Part shown: positions 26,310-34,918 of the stretch, piece after piece | How positions within the stretch are numbered: position 1 is the first letter of the stretch | How the letters are laid out: each line of letters begins with the position of its first letter | NCBI RefSeq assembly: GCF_004570325.1 | Contig: NZ_SPQO01000011.1 | Span: 80,210 to 144,209 of the forward strand | Source: Mycobacterium sp. PS03-16 | GTDB lineage: Bacteria; Actinomycetota; Actinomycetes; Mycobacteriales; Mycobacteriaceae | DNA length: 64,000 bases | Reading direction: 5' to 3' | Made by a program: the position numbers and the translations under genes | Notes under the pieces: generated by a model | Databases searched by the model: none | What the model saw: only the letters and a program-made list of their open reading frames with translations | Told to the model about the DNA's origin: nothing

Positions 26310-27953
26310 CTACTGTTGTTGTTGCTGCTGTTGATCGGTGGTCTGGGCGTCGTTCGCCTTGGCCGCCTTGGTGGATTTGGCCTGTTTGGGCAGGGAGCGC
26401 ACCACCTCGGCGGCGCCCAGTTCGCGGTCGGCGACCGAGCTGCGCGAGGCCAGCACCCAGGTGTCCTTGGACCCGCCGCCCTGACTGGAGTTCACCACCA
26501 GCGACCCCTCGGGCAGCGCGACGCGGGTCAGGCCGCCGGGCAGCACCCACACGTCGTCGCCGTCGTTGACCGCGAACGGGCGCAGGTCGACGTGGCGGGG
26601 CGCGAGTTTGTCACCGATCTGCGTCGGCACCGTCGACAGCTGCATCACCGGCTGGGCGATCCAGCCGCGGGGATCGCTGCGGATCTTCTTGCAGATCGCG
26701 TTGAGTTCCTTGGCCGATGCGTCGGGCCCGAACACGATGCCGTAGCCGCCCGACCCCTCGACCGGTTTGATCACCAATTCCTCGATCCGGTCGAGCACCT
26801 CTTCGCGTTCCTCGTCGAGCCAGCAGCGGAACGTGTCGACGTTGGCCAGCAGCGGCTTCTCGCCGAGGTAGTACTCGATGATCGTCGGCACGTAGGTGTA
26901 GACGAGTTTGTCGTCGCCGACGCCGTTGCCGACGGCGCTCGAGATCACCACGTTGCCGGCGCGCGCGGCGTTGAGCAGGCCGGCCACACCGAGCACCGAG
27001 TCGGGCCGGAACTGCATCGGATCCAGGTAGGTGTCGTCGATGCGCCGGTAGATCACGTCGACCTGCCGTTCACCCTCCGTGGTGCGCATGTAGACGGTGT
27101 TGTCGCGGCAGAACAGGTCGCGGCCCTCGACGAGCTCCACACCCATCTGCCGCGCCAGCAGCGAGTGCTCGAAGTAGGCCGAGTTGTAGACGCCGGGGGT
27201 GAGCACGACGACGGTCGGGTCGGCCTCGTTGGACGCCGCCGCGTTGCGCAGCGCGCGCAGCAGGTGCGACGCGTAGTCGCCGACCGCGCGCACGCGGTGG
27301 GTGGCGAACAGTTTCGGGAACACCCGCGCCATGGTGCGGCGGTTCTCCATCACGTAGGAGACGCCCGATGGTGAGCGCAGGTTGTCCTCCAGGACCCGGA
27401 AGTTGCCCTGGTCGTCGCGGATCAGATCGATGCCGGCGACGTGGATGCGCACCCCGTTGGGCGGGACGATGCCGACGGCCTGGCGGTGGAAGTGCTCACA
27501 CGAGGTGACCAGCCGGCGCGGGATCACCCCGTCGCGCAGGATGTTCTGCTCGCCGTAGATGTCGTCGAGGTACATCTCCAGCGCCCGCACCCGCTGCGCG
27601 ATGCCGCGTTCGAGCCGTGTCCACTCCCCCGCGGAGATCACCCGCGGCACGAGGTCCAGCGGCAGCGGCCGCTCCTGGCCGGACAGCGAGAATGTGATGC
27701 CCTGGTTGATGAACGCCCGGTCGAGCGCCTCGGTGCGGGTGGCCAGTTCCTCGGCGTCGGACGGGGCGAGTTCGGCGAAAATACCCTTGTACGGGCCGCG
27801 CACGTTGCCCTGCGGATCGAACATCTCGTCGAACGCCCGGTCGTAACCGCCGACGCTGTCGTAGCCCTCGAAGATGCCCTCGGACCGTTTCGGTTTTCCG
27901 GTGCCTGTCCGCGAGGATCGTGGGGGTTCGGTCGGCACGGTGCGCAGGCTCAC
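26310..27953 (-). CDS. Circularly permuted ATP-grasp protein (Rv2411c orthologue) with a polyglutamine tail
   Basis: 547 residues. Family blocks include GIFEGYDSVGGYDRAFDEM near the N-terminus, DLIRDDQGNFRVLEDNLRSPSG and VMENRR near 200-225, and VIKPVEGSGGYGIVFGP near 395-410 (ATP-grasp lysine and glycine loop). The family is predicted to make amide bonds using ATP. The C-terminus is unusual: a basic stretch (LPKQAKSTKAAKAND) ends in seven glutamines, QTTDQQQQQQQ. It starts at GTG 27953; the first gene of the trio with alpha-E and transglutaminase. Confidence 0.88.
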   Translation of the reverse strand: MSLRTVPTEPPRSSRTGTGKPKRSEGIFEGYDSVGGYDRAFDEMFDPQGNVRGPYKGIFAELAPSDAEELATRTEALDRAFINQGITFSLSGQERPLPLDLVPRVISAGEWTRLERGIAQRVRALEMYLDDIYGEQNILRDGVIPRRLVTSCEHFHRQAVGIVPPNGVRIHVAGIDLIRDDQGNFRVLEDNLRSPSGVSYVMENRRTMARVFPKLFATHRVRAVGDYASHLLRALRNAAASNEADPTVVVLTPGVYNSAYFEHSLLARQMGVELVEGRDLFCRDNTVYMRTTEGERQVDVIYRRIDDTYLDPMQFRPDSVLGVAGLLNAARAGNVVISSAVGNGVGDDKLVYTYVPTIIEYYLGEKPLLANVDTFRCWLDEEREEVLDRIEELVIKPVEGSGGYGIVFGPDASAKELNAICKKIRSDPRGWIAQPVMQLSTVPTQIGDKLAPRHVDLRPFAVNDGDDVWVLPGGLTRVALPEGSLVVNSSQGGGSKDTWVLASRSSVADRELGAAEVVRSLPKQAKSTKAAKANDAQTTDQQQQQQQ

Positions 27954-28029
27954 GTCACATACTTTGCCGCACGGGTGCCGTTTAAGCAGGTCGATGGGGC
28001 GCGCTTTGGGAGATCCGGGGCGGCGCTGG

Positions 28030-28035
28030 TAACCT
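28030..28035 (+). promoter_or_regulatory. Probable rpsT -10 element
   Basis: TAACCT matches TANNNT. Transcription would begin near 28042, giving a leader of about 70 nt before rpsT. That leader contains a 5-bp hairpin, CGCCC with GGGCG around CATT (about 28056-28071), a possible site for feedback control by S20. Confidence 0.5.
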
Positions 28036-28113
28036 GAACAGTCGCTGCCCGCCCCATTGGGCGCGGCCGAAGACTTCCGTTCATCATCCGAGATCTACGA
28101 AGGACAGCTTTAC

Positions 28114-28374
28114 GTGGCCAACATCAAGTCGCAGGAAAAGCGCATCCGCACCAACGAGCGTCGTCGGCTGCGCAACCAGTCGGTGAAGTCCTCGCTGCGC
28201 ACCGCGGTGCGCGGGTTCCGCGAGGCCGTGGACGCCGGCGACAAGGACAAGGCTTCCGAGCTGCTCGTCTCGACCAGCCGCAAGCTCGACAAGGCCGCCA
28301 GCAAGGGCGTCATCCACAAGAACCAGGCCGCCAACAAGAAGTCGGCCCTGGCCTTGGCGCTCAACAAGCTCTGA
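28114..28374 (+). CDS. rpsT: 30S ribosomal protein S20
   Basis: 86 residues from GTG 28114: [20 protein letters not shown], then [13 protein letters not shown] and [21 protein letters not shown], the full S20 pattern. It binds 16S rRNA early in 30S assembly. AAGGA lies about 10 nt before the GTG. A 19-codon upstream extension has no S20 similarity. The gene is convergent with holA (14 bp between stops). Confidence 0.97.
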   Translation: MANIKSQEKRIRTNERRRLRNQSVKSSLRTAVRGFREAVDAGDKDKASELLVSTSRKLDKAASKGVIHKNQAANKKSALALALNKL

Positions 28375-28388
28375 GCGTCCCCCTCGGG

Positions 28389-29351
28389 TCAGTCGGCGAC
28401 CAGTTCGGCGACCCGGCGCACCGCTGATTCAAGGGCGTAGTCGGCATCTGCCGCTGCGCCCTTGACGTCTGCGTTGAGCGCCGCGACCACCCGCACGGCT
28501 TCGGCCACCGACGCCCGCGACCAGCGGCGCGCCTGCTTCTGCGCCTTCTGCACCCGCCACGGCGGCATCCCGAGGTCACCGGCCAACCGGTAGGGATCGC
28601 CCGAGAGCGGACCGACCCGCGCGATGGTGTGGACCGCCTCGGCCAGCGCATCGGCCAGCACCACCTGCGGCTCCCCGCGCAGCATCGCCCAGCGCAGCGC
28701 TTCGGCGGCGCCGGCGACATCCCCGGCGACGGCCTTGTCGGCGATGTCGAATCCCTTCACCTCCGCCTTGCCCGAGTGGTACCGGCGCACCGCCTCCGCA
28801 TCGACCTGGCCACCGGTGTCGGCCACCAGCTGCGAGCACACCGAGGCCAGCTCGCGCAGGTCCGAACCGACCGCGTCGAGGACCGCGGTGACGGTGTCGT
28901 CGGACACCTTCGCCTTGTGCGCACGGAACTCGCGCCGCACGAAGTCGGCACGCTCCCCGGCCTTGGTGATCCGCGCGCAGGGGTGCACCTCTGCGCCCAG
29001 CCTCTTGAGCTGATCGGCCAGCGCCTTGGCGCGCCCGCCCCCGGAGTGCACCACCACGAGCATCGTGCCGGGCGGTAGGTCGGCCGCGGCGTCGGCGATC
29101 AGCGCGACCGCGTCCTTGCCGGCCTCGGCGGCGGCCTCGAGCACCACCACCCGCTCGTCGGCGAACAGCGACGGGCTGAGCAGCTCGGCCAGTTCACTGG
29201 TGCTGACCTCACCGGCGCGCAATCGGTCGACCGGGACGTCGACGGTGCCGGCCCGCTTGCGGGCCGCCTTGAGCACCGCGCCGACCGCACGCTCGACGAG
29301 CAGTTCCTCGTCCCCCAGCACCAGATGAAGGCCGCCGACCTGATCAGTCAC
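28389..29351 (-). CDS. holA: DNA polymerase III subunit delta
   Basis: 320 residues. The start [20 protein letters not shown] is typical of HolA, followed by the AAA+-like RecA fold without a canonical P-loop, and the three-helix collar domain at the C-terminus ([20 protein letters not shown] region). As part of the clamp loader it opens the beta clamp during replication. It matches Rv2413c by position. The GTG at 29351 lies 12 bp after the comEC stop, so the three genes comEA-comEC-holA are probably co-transcribed. Confidence 0.92.
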   Translation of the reverse strand: MTDQVGGLHLVLGDEELLVERAVGAVLKAARKRAGTVDVPVDRLRAGEVSTSELAELLSPSLFADERVVVLEAAAEAGKDAVALIADAAADLPPGTMLVVVHSGGGRAKALADQLKRLGAEVHPCARITKAGERADFVRREFRAHKAKVSDDTVTAVLDAVGSDLRELASVCSQLVADTGGQVDAEAVRRYHSGKAEVKGFDIADKAVAGDVAGAAEALRWAMLRGEPQVVLADALAEAVHTIARVGPLSGDPYRLAGDLGMPPWRVQKAQKQARRWSRASVAEAVRVVAALNADVKGAAADADYALESAVRRVAELVAD

Positions 29352-29363
29352 CCGACGATGGTG

Positions 29364-30908
29364 TCATGTCGGCCCGACACCGCTGGCCGCGGCGTGGCCG
29401 GACAACCACCACGCCAGCAGGCACACCCCGGCAGCGGCCACCAGCCGGCGCGTCACCCGGAACCGCCACGCCACCACGGCCGCGATCCCGCCCGCGGTGA
29501 CCACCGCGACACCCGCCCCGCCCGACGGCACGGCCACACTCGCACCGGGCAGTGCTGCCGCCGTGTCGGCCACCTGCAGCAGCCACCACAGTGGCGGTCC
29601 GGTGAACCGGATCAGCAACCCCGCCCCGGCCGGCCACAGCGGGCACAGCGCGGCCGCGGCCGTACCGATCACCGTGATCGGCGGGATGACCGGCGCCACC
29701 GCCACATTGGCCAGCACCGACACCACGCTGAGGCGCCCCGAGATGCCCGCCACCAGCGGGGCCGTCACCAGCTGCGCGGCGAGCGCGACGCTGACCGCGT
29801 CGGCGGCCGGTTTCGGCCAGCCCCGCCCGACCAGCCGCCGCGACCACACCGGCGCGATGACCACCAGCCCCGCCGTGGCCACCACCGACAGGGCGAAGCC
29901 GGCGTCAACGGCCAGTTCCGGGGCGGCGATCAACAGCAGCAGCACGCTGGCCGCCAACGCCGGGACGGCCTGCCTGCGGCGGTGCGCCACCATGGCCACC
30001 AGCGTGATCGCACCCATCACCGCCGCCCGCAGCACGCTTGCCGACGGCTGCACCACCACGACGAACGCGATCAGTGCCAGCCCCGCGAGCAGCACCGCGG
30101 CCCGCGGGCCGATCAACGCCGCACTCAGCAGCACCGCACCGCAGACGATCGTGACGTTCGCGCCGGACACCGCGGTGAGATGGGTCAGGCCCGCATCCCT
30201 GAACTCGTCGCTGACCGTGCCCGGCACCGTCGAGGTGTCCCCGAGCACCAGCGCGGGCAGCATGGCGGCCGGCTCGGCAGGCAGCGCCACGCGCGCCGCG
30301 TCGGCGAAACCGGTGCGCACGCCGTGCGCGATCCGCTGCACCGGTGCCGCGGCGCCCAGGACCGGGCGGTCGGCGGCCGACAGCACGGCCACGGTGAGGT
30401 CGCGCCGGTCCGGCCTGCCGATCTCGGCACGGAAGGCCGCCGGGCGGCCCGCGCTCACCTCGGCGTAACCACTCATCGAGGCGAACACCACGACCCGGCC
30501 GCGCATCGGCCGCCCGTCGACGGTGCGCAGCGTCGCACGGAACATCAGCCGTCCCCCACCCAGCGCACGCGGGCTGTCGCTGGGGGTGACGGCCACCGCG
30601 GCCGAGGTGCCGTAGTGGGCGGTGACCGGGTGGTGCTGCACCTGGTGGGTGCGGACGCCGACCGCGACCGTGAACGCCGCACCGACGACCGCGACCGCGA
30701 TCAGCCCGGCGGCCGCGCGAGGCCACACCGCCCGCCACGGGGGTCGGCCGGCCGCCCACCACGCGGCCACCCCGGTGAGCAGCACGCCGGCGCACCCCGC
30801 GGCCACCGCCGCCGCGGTCTGCCAGTGAATCCCGGCCGCGGTGACCGCCCAGCCGGTCACCGCGGCGGGCACCAGGCGCAGGTCCGCAGGTGACGCGTCG
30901 TCGGTCAC
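29364..30908 (-). CDS. comEC: ComEC/Rec2-family membrane protein
   Basis: 514 residues from GTG 30908, with many hydrophobic segments. The competence domain block GLTHLTAVSGANVTIV near residue 240 is the ComEC signature. The C-terminal metallo-beta-lactamase domain found in full-length ComEC is absent, as in other mycobacterial versions. In competent bacteria ComEC forms the DNA uptake channel; in mycobacteria its role is unproven. It overlaps the comEA stop by 4 bp. Confidence 0.87.
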   Translation of the reverse strand: MTDDASPADLRLVPAAVTGWAVTAAGIHWQTAAAVAAGCAGVLLTGVAAWWAAGRPPWRAVWPRAAAGLIAVAVVGAAFTVAVGVRTHQVQHHPVTAHYGTSAAVAVTPSDSPRALGGGRLMFRATLRTVDGRPMRGRVVVFASMSGYAEVSAGRPAAFRAEIGRPDRRDLTVAVLSAADRPVLGAAAPVQRIAHGVRTGFADAARVALPAEPAAMLPALVLGDTSTVPGTVSDEFRDAGLTHLTAVSGANVTIVCGAVLLSAALIGPRAAVLLAGLALIAFVVVVQPSASVLRAAVMGAITLVAMVAHRRRQAVPALAASVLLLLIAAPELAVDAGFALSVVATAGLVVIAPVWSRRLVGRGWPKPAADAVSVALAAQLVTAPLVAGISGRLSVVSVLANVAVAPVIPPITVIGTAAAALCPLWPAGAGLLIRFTGPPLWWLLQVADTAAALPGASVAVPSGGAGVAVVTAGGIAAVVAWRFRVTRRLVAAAGVCLLAWWLSGHAAASGVGPT

Positions 30909-31717
30909 ACATGGACCAGGTCGCGGAGTTTGGCCAGCCGCGCCGGGCCGATGCCGTCGACGTCGCCCAGTTGCTCGACACTGCTGAAGGCGCCGTTGGC
31001 GTCGCGCCACGCGACGATCGCGGCCGCGGTGACCGGTCCCACCCCGGGCAGCGTGTCGAGTTGCTCGAGAGTCGCGGTGTTGAGGTTGACCGGCCCGCCC
31101 GGCGCAGCCGACGGCGCGGGGCCGGCCTGCGCCGGGGCGTCGTCACCGGATCCGCCGCCGGCGGTGGAGCTGCCCATCGTGGGCGGCTGCCCGGGGGCGG
31201 GCGCGATGCCGACGATGATCTGCTCGCCGTCGGTGAGCCGGCGCGCCATGTTGAGGCCGAGCAGGTCGGCGCCCTCGAGCGCGCCGCCCGCGGCGTCGAT
31301 GGCGTCGGCGATGCGCGCCCCCGCCGACAACGTCACCAGGCCGGGCCGGTGCACGAGCCCGACGACGCTGACCACCACGGCCTGCTCCCCGCCCGGTGCG
31401 GTGGAAGCGGTCGGCGCTGCCGACGACACCATCTCGACCTCGGGCAGGTTGGCCGACGCCACCGGCGGGGGCTGATCCCGCCAGACGGTGAACACCGTCA
31501 CCAGCACCGCGATGACGCCCACCAGGCCCAGCCCGAAAACCCCCGCTCGGCCCGGATCGGCACGCACGGTGGCCAGCCAGCCCGGACCCGTCGCCGGCAC
31601 CTCATCGGGCAGCCAGCGGGACAGCGCCGTGTCGGGCCGGGCGTCGTCGTGGTCGGGTTCTTCCTCCTGGGCGCCGAGCCGGCGTTGCAGCCGCTCGGCC
31701 GGCTCTTCGGTCCGCAT
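30905..31717 (-). CDS. comEA: ComEA-like DNA-binding membrane protein
   Basis: 270 residues from ATG 31717. A cytoplasmic N-terminus precedes one membrane helix (VFGLGLVGVIAVLVTVFTVW, about 60-80), then a SLBB-like domain (VSVVGLVHRPGLVTLSAGAR) and a C-terminal helix-hairpin-helix (NLNTATLEQLDTLPGVGP and IGPARLAKLRDL). That is the ComEA layout for binding double-stranded DNA outside the membrane. It is coupled to comEC. Upstream extension to 31894 has no similarity. Confidence 0.88.
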   Translation of the reverse strand: MRTEEPAERLQRRLGAQEEEPDHDDARPDTALSRWLPDEVPATGPGWLATVRADPGRAGVFGLGLVGVIAVLVTVFTVWRDQPPPVASANLPEVEMVSSAAPTASTAPGGEQAVVVSVVGLVHRPGLVTLSAGARIADAIDAAGGALEGADLLGLNMARRLTDGEQIIVGIAPAPGQPPTMGSSTAGGGSGDDAPAQAGPAPSAAPGGPVNLNTATLEQLDTLPGVGPVTAAAIVAWRDANGAFSSVEQLGDVDGIGPARLAKLRDLVHV

Positions 31718-31811
31718 GGGCCTGACGGTAGGCAGCGCCACCGTCGCGATCCGGCCCGACCGGGCAGCTCCGAGCCGCCCTGTGGATGAAGGCGCGGCTG
31801 TGGAGAACCGC

Positions 31812-32216
31812 TCAGCCGCCCCAGCCGTCGGCGCGCCAGCACGTCCAGTCGATCTCGACGCGCGCGCCGACCGCCAGCCCGGTGACGCCCACACACGTCC
31901 GCGAGGGCAGCCGGTCGGGAAACCATGCCGCGTAGGCGGTGTTGAACTCGGCGTACTCCGACCAGTCGGTCAGGAACGCCCGCACCGCGACGACGTCGGC
32001 GAGGCCGCCGCCGCACAGCGTGGTCACCGTCAGCAGGTTGCGCAGTACCCGGTCGGTCTGGACGGCGATGTCCGGGCTCACCACGTCACCGGTGGGATCG
32101 GTCGGCATCTGGCCGGTCACGTACAGGGTCTGACCCGCGGCGGTCGCGTGCGCGAACGGCGCCACCGCGGGCGGCACACCGTCGGCGGGGGTGAACGTGA
32201 ACGACCGGATCGCCAT
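31812..32216 (-). CDS. RidA/YjgF-family protein
   Basis: 134 residues from ATG 32216. It has VAPFAHATAAGQTLYVTGQM, VQTDRVLRNLLTV and a final CVGVTGLAVGARVEIDW, the usual trimeric RidA fold. RidA proteins hydrolyse reactive enamine/imine intermediates; the arginine found in true RidA near CVxVxxL is not clearly in place, so a different Rid subfamily is likely. It is not part of the M. tuberculosis order at this point and belongs to the accessory insertion between comEA and degV. Confidence 0.78.
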   Translation of the reverse strand: MAIRSFTFTPADGVPPAVAPFAHATAAGQTLYVTGQMPTDPTGDVVSPDIAVQTDRVLRNLLTVTTLCGGGLADVVAVRAFLTDWSEYAEFNTAYAAWFPDRLPSRTCVGVTGLAVGARVEIDWTCWRADGWGG

Positions 32217-32297
32217 CGGCCGATCGTAATTCGCGCCGCGGGTGCACACCGTGCGAATAGTGTCTACCAGCGAGCCCGCGAGCCCGAGGAGTCATCG

Positions 32298-33350
32298 ATG
32301 ACCACACCGCCCCGTCGGATCCGCGTGATCCAGTGGACCACCGGCAACATCGGCCGCCGGTCGCTGCACGCGATCATCGGACGCGACGACATGGAGTTGG
32401 TGGGGGTCTACGCCCACGGCGCGGACAAGGTGGGACGCGACGCCGCCGAACTGGCCGGATGGCCGGAACCCACCGGTGTCACGGCCACCAACGACGTCGA
32501 TGCCCTGATCGCGCTGCGGCCCGACGCCTGCTGCTACAACCCGCTGTGGCCGAGCGTCGACGAGCTGACCAAGCTGCTCGAGGCCGGCATCAACGTCTGC
32601 TCGAGCGCGGCGTGGATCACCGGCGGCAAACAGTCACCGGAGGACCTGGACCGCATCCGGAAAGCCTGCGAGACCGGCAATTCCACGATCTTCGGCAGCG
32701 GCGCCCACCCCGGCATGACGAACATGGTGGGCATGGTCCTCTCCGGGGCGTGTGAGCGGGTCGACGAGATCCGCATCACCGAGTCCGTGGACTGCTCGAC
32801 CTACGAGTCGGCGGGGACACAGTCGGCGATGGGGTTCGGGCAGGACCCGGACACGCCGGGACTGGCCGAGAGTGTGCGGCGCGAGAGCGAGGTGTTCGCC
32901 GAATCGGCGGCGATGATGGCCGACGCGATCGGCGCGACACTCGACCGCATGACCTTCGACGTCGAGTTCACCACGGCCACCGGCTCGACGGACCTGGGCT
33001 TCATGCAGATCCCGGCCGGCACGGTCGGCGGGGTGTACGGCTACCACCGGGGCTGGGTCGGTGAGCGCAACGTCGTCACCGTCGGATTCAACTGGACCAT
33101 GGGCCATCACGTGACACCGCCCAAACCGCTCGAGCACGGCCACGTCGTCCAGGTGTTCGGCACCCCCAACATGCGCACGGTGCTGCACTGCCTGCCGCCC
33201 AAGGACTGGACCGAGCCGGGATTCATGGGCCTGGGCATGATCTACACCGCGATGCCGGTCACCAACGCCGTGCCCGCGGTGGTCGCGGCGCCGCCGGGCA
33301 TCGTGACGCTCAAAGACCTGCCGCCGGTCACCGGCCGCTTCGTCGGATAG
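32298..33350 (+). CDS. DapB-like NAD(P)-binding reductase/dehydrogenase family protein
   Basis: 350 residues. The N-terminal RIRVIQWTTGNIGRRSLHAI is a Rossmann dinucleotide motif of the dihydrodipicolinate-reductase-like family common in mycobacteria (often annotated amine dehydrogenase-like). FGSGAHPGMTNMVGMVLSG follows near 133. The substrate is unknown. GAGGAG lies about 8 nt before the ATG. It diverges from the RidA gene and ends next to the first 49-nt palindrome. Confidence 0.75.
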   Translation: MTTPPRRIRVIQWTTGNIGRRSLHAIIGRDDMELVGVYAHGADKVGRDAAELAGWPEPTGVTATNDVDALIALRPDACCYNPLWPSVDELTKLLEAGINVCSSAAWITGGKQSPEDLDRIRKACETGNSTIFGSGAHPGMTNMVGMVLSGACERVDEIRITESVDCSTYESAGTQSAMGFGQDPDTPGLAESVRRESEVFAESAAMMADAIGATLDRMTFDVEFTTATGSTDLGFMQIPAGTVGGVYGYHRGWVGERNVVTVGFNWTMGHHVTPPKPLEHGHVVQVFGTPNMRTVLHCLPPKDWTEPGFMGLGMIYTAMPVTNAVPAVVAAPPGIVTLKDLPPVTGRFVG

Positions 33351-33363
33351 CGCGTGCGCCGGC

Positions 33364-33412
33364 ACTACGGTTGTTGACGCACTTCGCGGGAGACCCCGTC
33401 AACAACCGTAGT
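33364..33412. repeat. 49-nt palindromic element, copy A
   Basis: Perfect 16-bp arms ACTACGGTTGTTGACG (33364-33379) and CGTCAACAACCGTAGT (33397-33412) surround a 17-nt loop. It lies between two convergent genes and could form a strong bidirectional terminator hairpin, though without a U-tract. A near-identical element of the same length is at 34862-34910, on the other side of the three-gene ArsR cassette. Confidence 0.85.
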
Positions 33413-33421
33413 CTCGGCGAC

Positions 33422-34039
33422 TCAGAGCCGGCCCGCGAACGTCGCCGCGCCCGGCCCGTCGAGTTCGCCCAGCGCCGCCCGCCTGCCGGTCATCGTCATC
33501 AGTAGCGCCTCACCGGGACCGGTCACCTCGGGACCGCGGCCGTGCGCCCAGTCGACGTCGGTCGCCCGCAGGCGCAGGCCCCGGATGCGGCGCCCGGCCC
33601 CCAGCCGCGGATTGCCGGGAACCAGTCGCAACACGCGAATCAGCCTGTCGCCGGGGATCATTCGGGGCATACCGAGCGCCCGCCGGATGTCCTGATGGTG
33701 GATCGTGCCGTCGACGAAGCCGATCATGCCGCCGAAACCGGCGGTCAGCCCCGAGGGCGCCAGATGCCGGGAGAAGTAGTCGAACAGTTCCCCGGTGGAC
33801 ATCTTCGCGAACTCGTCGACACCGACCTGGTTGGCATTGACGACACGGCCCCTGGCGAATCGCGCCAGCAGACCGGGCACGCCGAGGTCGTCGTAGCTGA
33901 CGATATGCGCGGCAACATCTTTGACCGTCCACCCGGTGCACAGGCTCGGGGTGTGCCACTGCTGCGGACTGAGCTCTGCCAGCAGCGCGGCCAGTTCGGT
34001 GCGCTCGGCGCGGGCCAGGTCCCTCAACGAGGCGGTCAC
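33422..34039 (-). CDS. Maleylpyruvate isomerase-like / DinB-fold protein
   Basis: 205 residues. The N-terminus MTASLRDLARAERTELAALL, then LCTGWTVKDVAAHIVSYDDL, is the mycothiol-dependent maleylpyruvate isomerase N-terminal fold (DinB-like four-helix bundle) with metal-ligand histidines such as H40-45 region and HHQD near 114. The substrate is unknown; detoxification with mycothiol is typical. It is the last gene of an ArsR-SRPBCC operon and overlaps the SRPBCC stop by 4 bp. Confidence 0.7.
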   Translation of the reverse strand: MTASLRDLARAERTELAALLAELSPQQWHTPSLCTGWTVKDVAAHIVSYDDLGVPGLLARFARGRVVNANQVGVDEFAKMSTGELFDYFSRHLAPSGLTAGFGGMIGFVDGTIHHQDIRRALGMPRMIPGDRLIRVLRLVPGNPRLGAGRRIRGLRLRATDVDWAHGRGPEVTGPGEALLMTMTGRRAALGELDGPGAATFAGRL

Positions 34040-34506
34040 GGCGTCTCACCGAACAGATCGCCGTAGCGGCGCAGGTACAGCGGCCAGCCGGCGTCACCGC
34101 CGACACCGTCGGCCACGGCTTGCCACCCGTCGCCGTGGCGGTCGATGTGGCGGTGCTCCAATGTGACCCGGGTGCTGCCGTCGGACTCGGCGGCGAACAG
34201 CACCTCCACCTCGCTGCACCGGTCCGGGTCGGTCTCGAGCTGCCAGGTGGGACCGATGTCCCAGGTGAACACGACCCGGCGCGGCGGTTCGCAGACCAGG
34301 ACGCGCGCCCACCGGCACAGGCTGCCGTCGACGCCACGGTCGTAGATGTGGCCGCCGACGCGCGGTTCGAACACGGTCTCGGCGATCGGCACGCCGAGCA
34401 GGTTGTGTTCGCGGGGTTTGATGTCGCCGAAGCGTTCGGTGAACACCGCAAACGCCCGGTCCGGCGGGGCGGCGACGACGATCTCGTGGCGGACGGATGC
34501 GGTCAC
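34036..34506 (-). CDS. SRPBCC (AHSA1-like) domain protein
   Basis: 156 residues. VRHEIVVAAPPDRAFAVFTE, ETVFEPRVGGHIYDRG and VVFTWDIGP then STRVTLEHRHIDRHG form the START-like/AHSA1 hydrophobic cavity fold. Such proteins next to ArsR regulators bind small hydrophobic ligands or act in stress responses. It is translationally coupled to both neighbours (ATGA overlaps), so the three gene products should be made together. Confidence 0.82.
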   Translation of the reverse strand: MTASVRHEIVVAAPPDRAFAVFTERFGDIKPREHNLLGVPIAETVFEPRVGGHIYDRGVDGSLCRWARVLVCEPPRRVVFTWDIGPTWQLETDPDRCSEVEVLFAAESDGSTRVTLEHRHIDRHGDGWQAVADGVGGDAGWPLYLRRYGDLFGETP

Positions 34507-34823
34507 GGGGTGTCTCCTTCACGCTCGACGATGTCTTTGAAGCCGGCCAGCGCCTGTCCCCAGAACCGGTCGAGGTCGGCGCGCATGGCCGCCAGGCCGG
34601 TGTGGTCCAGCTGGTAGAGCCGCCGGGTTCCGTCGGCGCGGTCGCACACCAGTCCGGCCCGCTTGAGCACCTTGAGGTGCTGGGACACCGCGGGCCGGCT
34701 CACCGGTAGGTCGCGGGCCAGTTCCCCGACCGGCATCGGCCCGTGCGCGAGCCGTTCGACGATCGACCGCCGGGTGCGGTCGGCCATCGCCACCCACGGA
34801 TCGGCCTCTTGGTAAGTCGGCAC
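34503..34823 (-). CDS. ArsR-family transcriptional regulator
   Basis: 106 residues from GTG 34823. The winged helix-turn-helix is MADRTRRSIVERLAHGPMPV, GELARDLPVSRPAVSQHLKV and KRAGLVCDR, with a wing of DGTRRLYQLD. No metal-binding cysteine pair is present, placing it with the ArsR-SRPBCC type that senses other signals. A TTG start at 34847 would place the palindromic operator inside the gene and is less likely; the -10 hexamer TAACTT at -13 to -8 supports a leaderless GTG start. Confidence 0.83.
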   Translation of the reverse strand: MPTYQEADPWVAMADRTRRSIVERLAHGPMPVGELARDLPVSRPAVSQHLKVLKRAGLVCDRADGTRRLYQLDHTGLAAMRADLDRFWGQALAGFKDIVEREGDTP

Positions 34824-34845
34824 GAACGGTAAGTTACCACTTACC
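34811..34845 (-). promoter_or_regulatory. ArsR operator with embedded leaderless promoter
   Basis: GGTAAG (34828-34833) and CTTACC (34840-34845) form a perfect 6-6-6 inverted repeat. A third half-site GGTAAG lies at 34811-34816. On the minus strand the -10 hexamer TAACTT occupies 34836-34831, exactly -13 to -8 from the GTG at 34823, so it lies within the palindrome. Binding of the ArsR product would directly cover its own promoter: likely autorepression. Confidence 0.7.
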
Positions 34846-34861
34846 AATACGGGATGTCGAG

Positions 34862-34910
34862 ACTACGGTTGTTGACGCAAAACGCGGGTCAAGAGGTCAA
34901 CAACCGTAGT
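34862..34910. repeat. 49-nt palindromic element, copy B
   Basis: Perfect 15-bp arms ACTACGGTTGTTGAC (34862-34876) and GTCAACAACCGTAGT (34896-34910) surround a 19-nt loop that shares GCA and CGCGGG with the loop of copy A. It lies 8 bp beyond the degV stop and behind the ArsR gene, so it could terminate degV transcription. Confidence 0.85.
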
Positions 34911-34918
34911 GCCGGCGC

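Noticed and set aside
24669..27374. Plus-strand open frame of about 900 codons opposite the transglutaminase/alpha-E/ATP-grasp genes
   Set aside because: Spans three well-supported genes on the other strand and has no recognisable domain.
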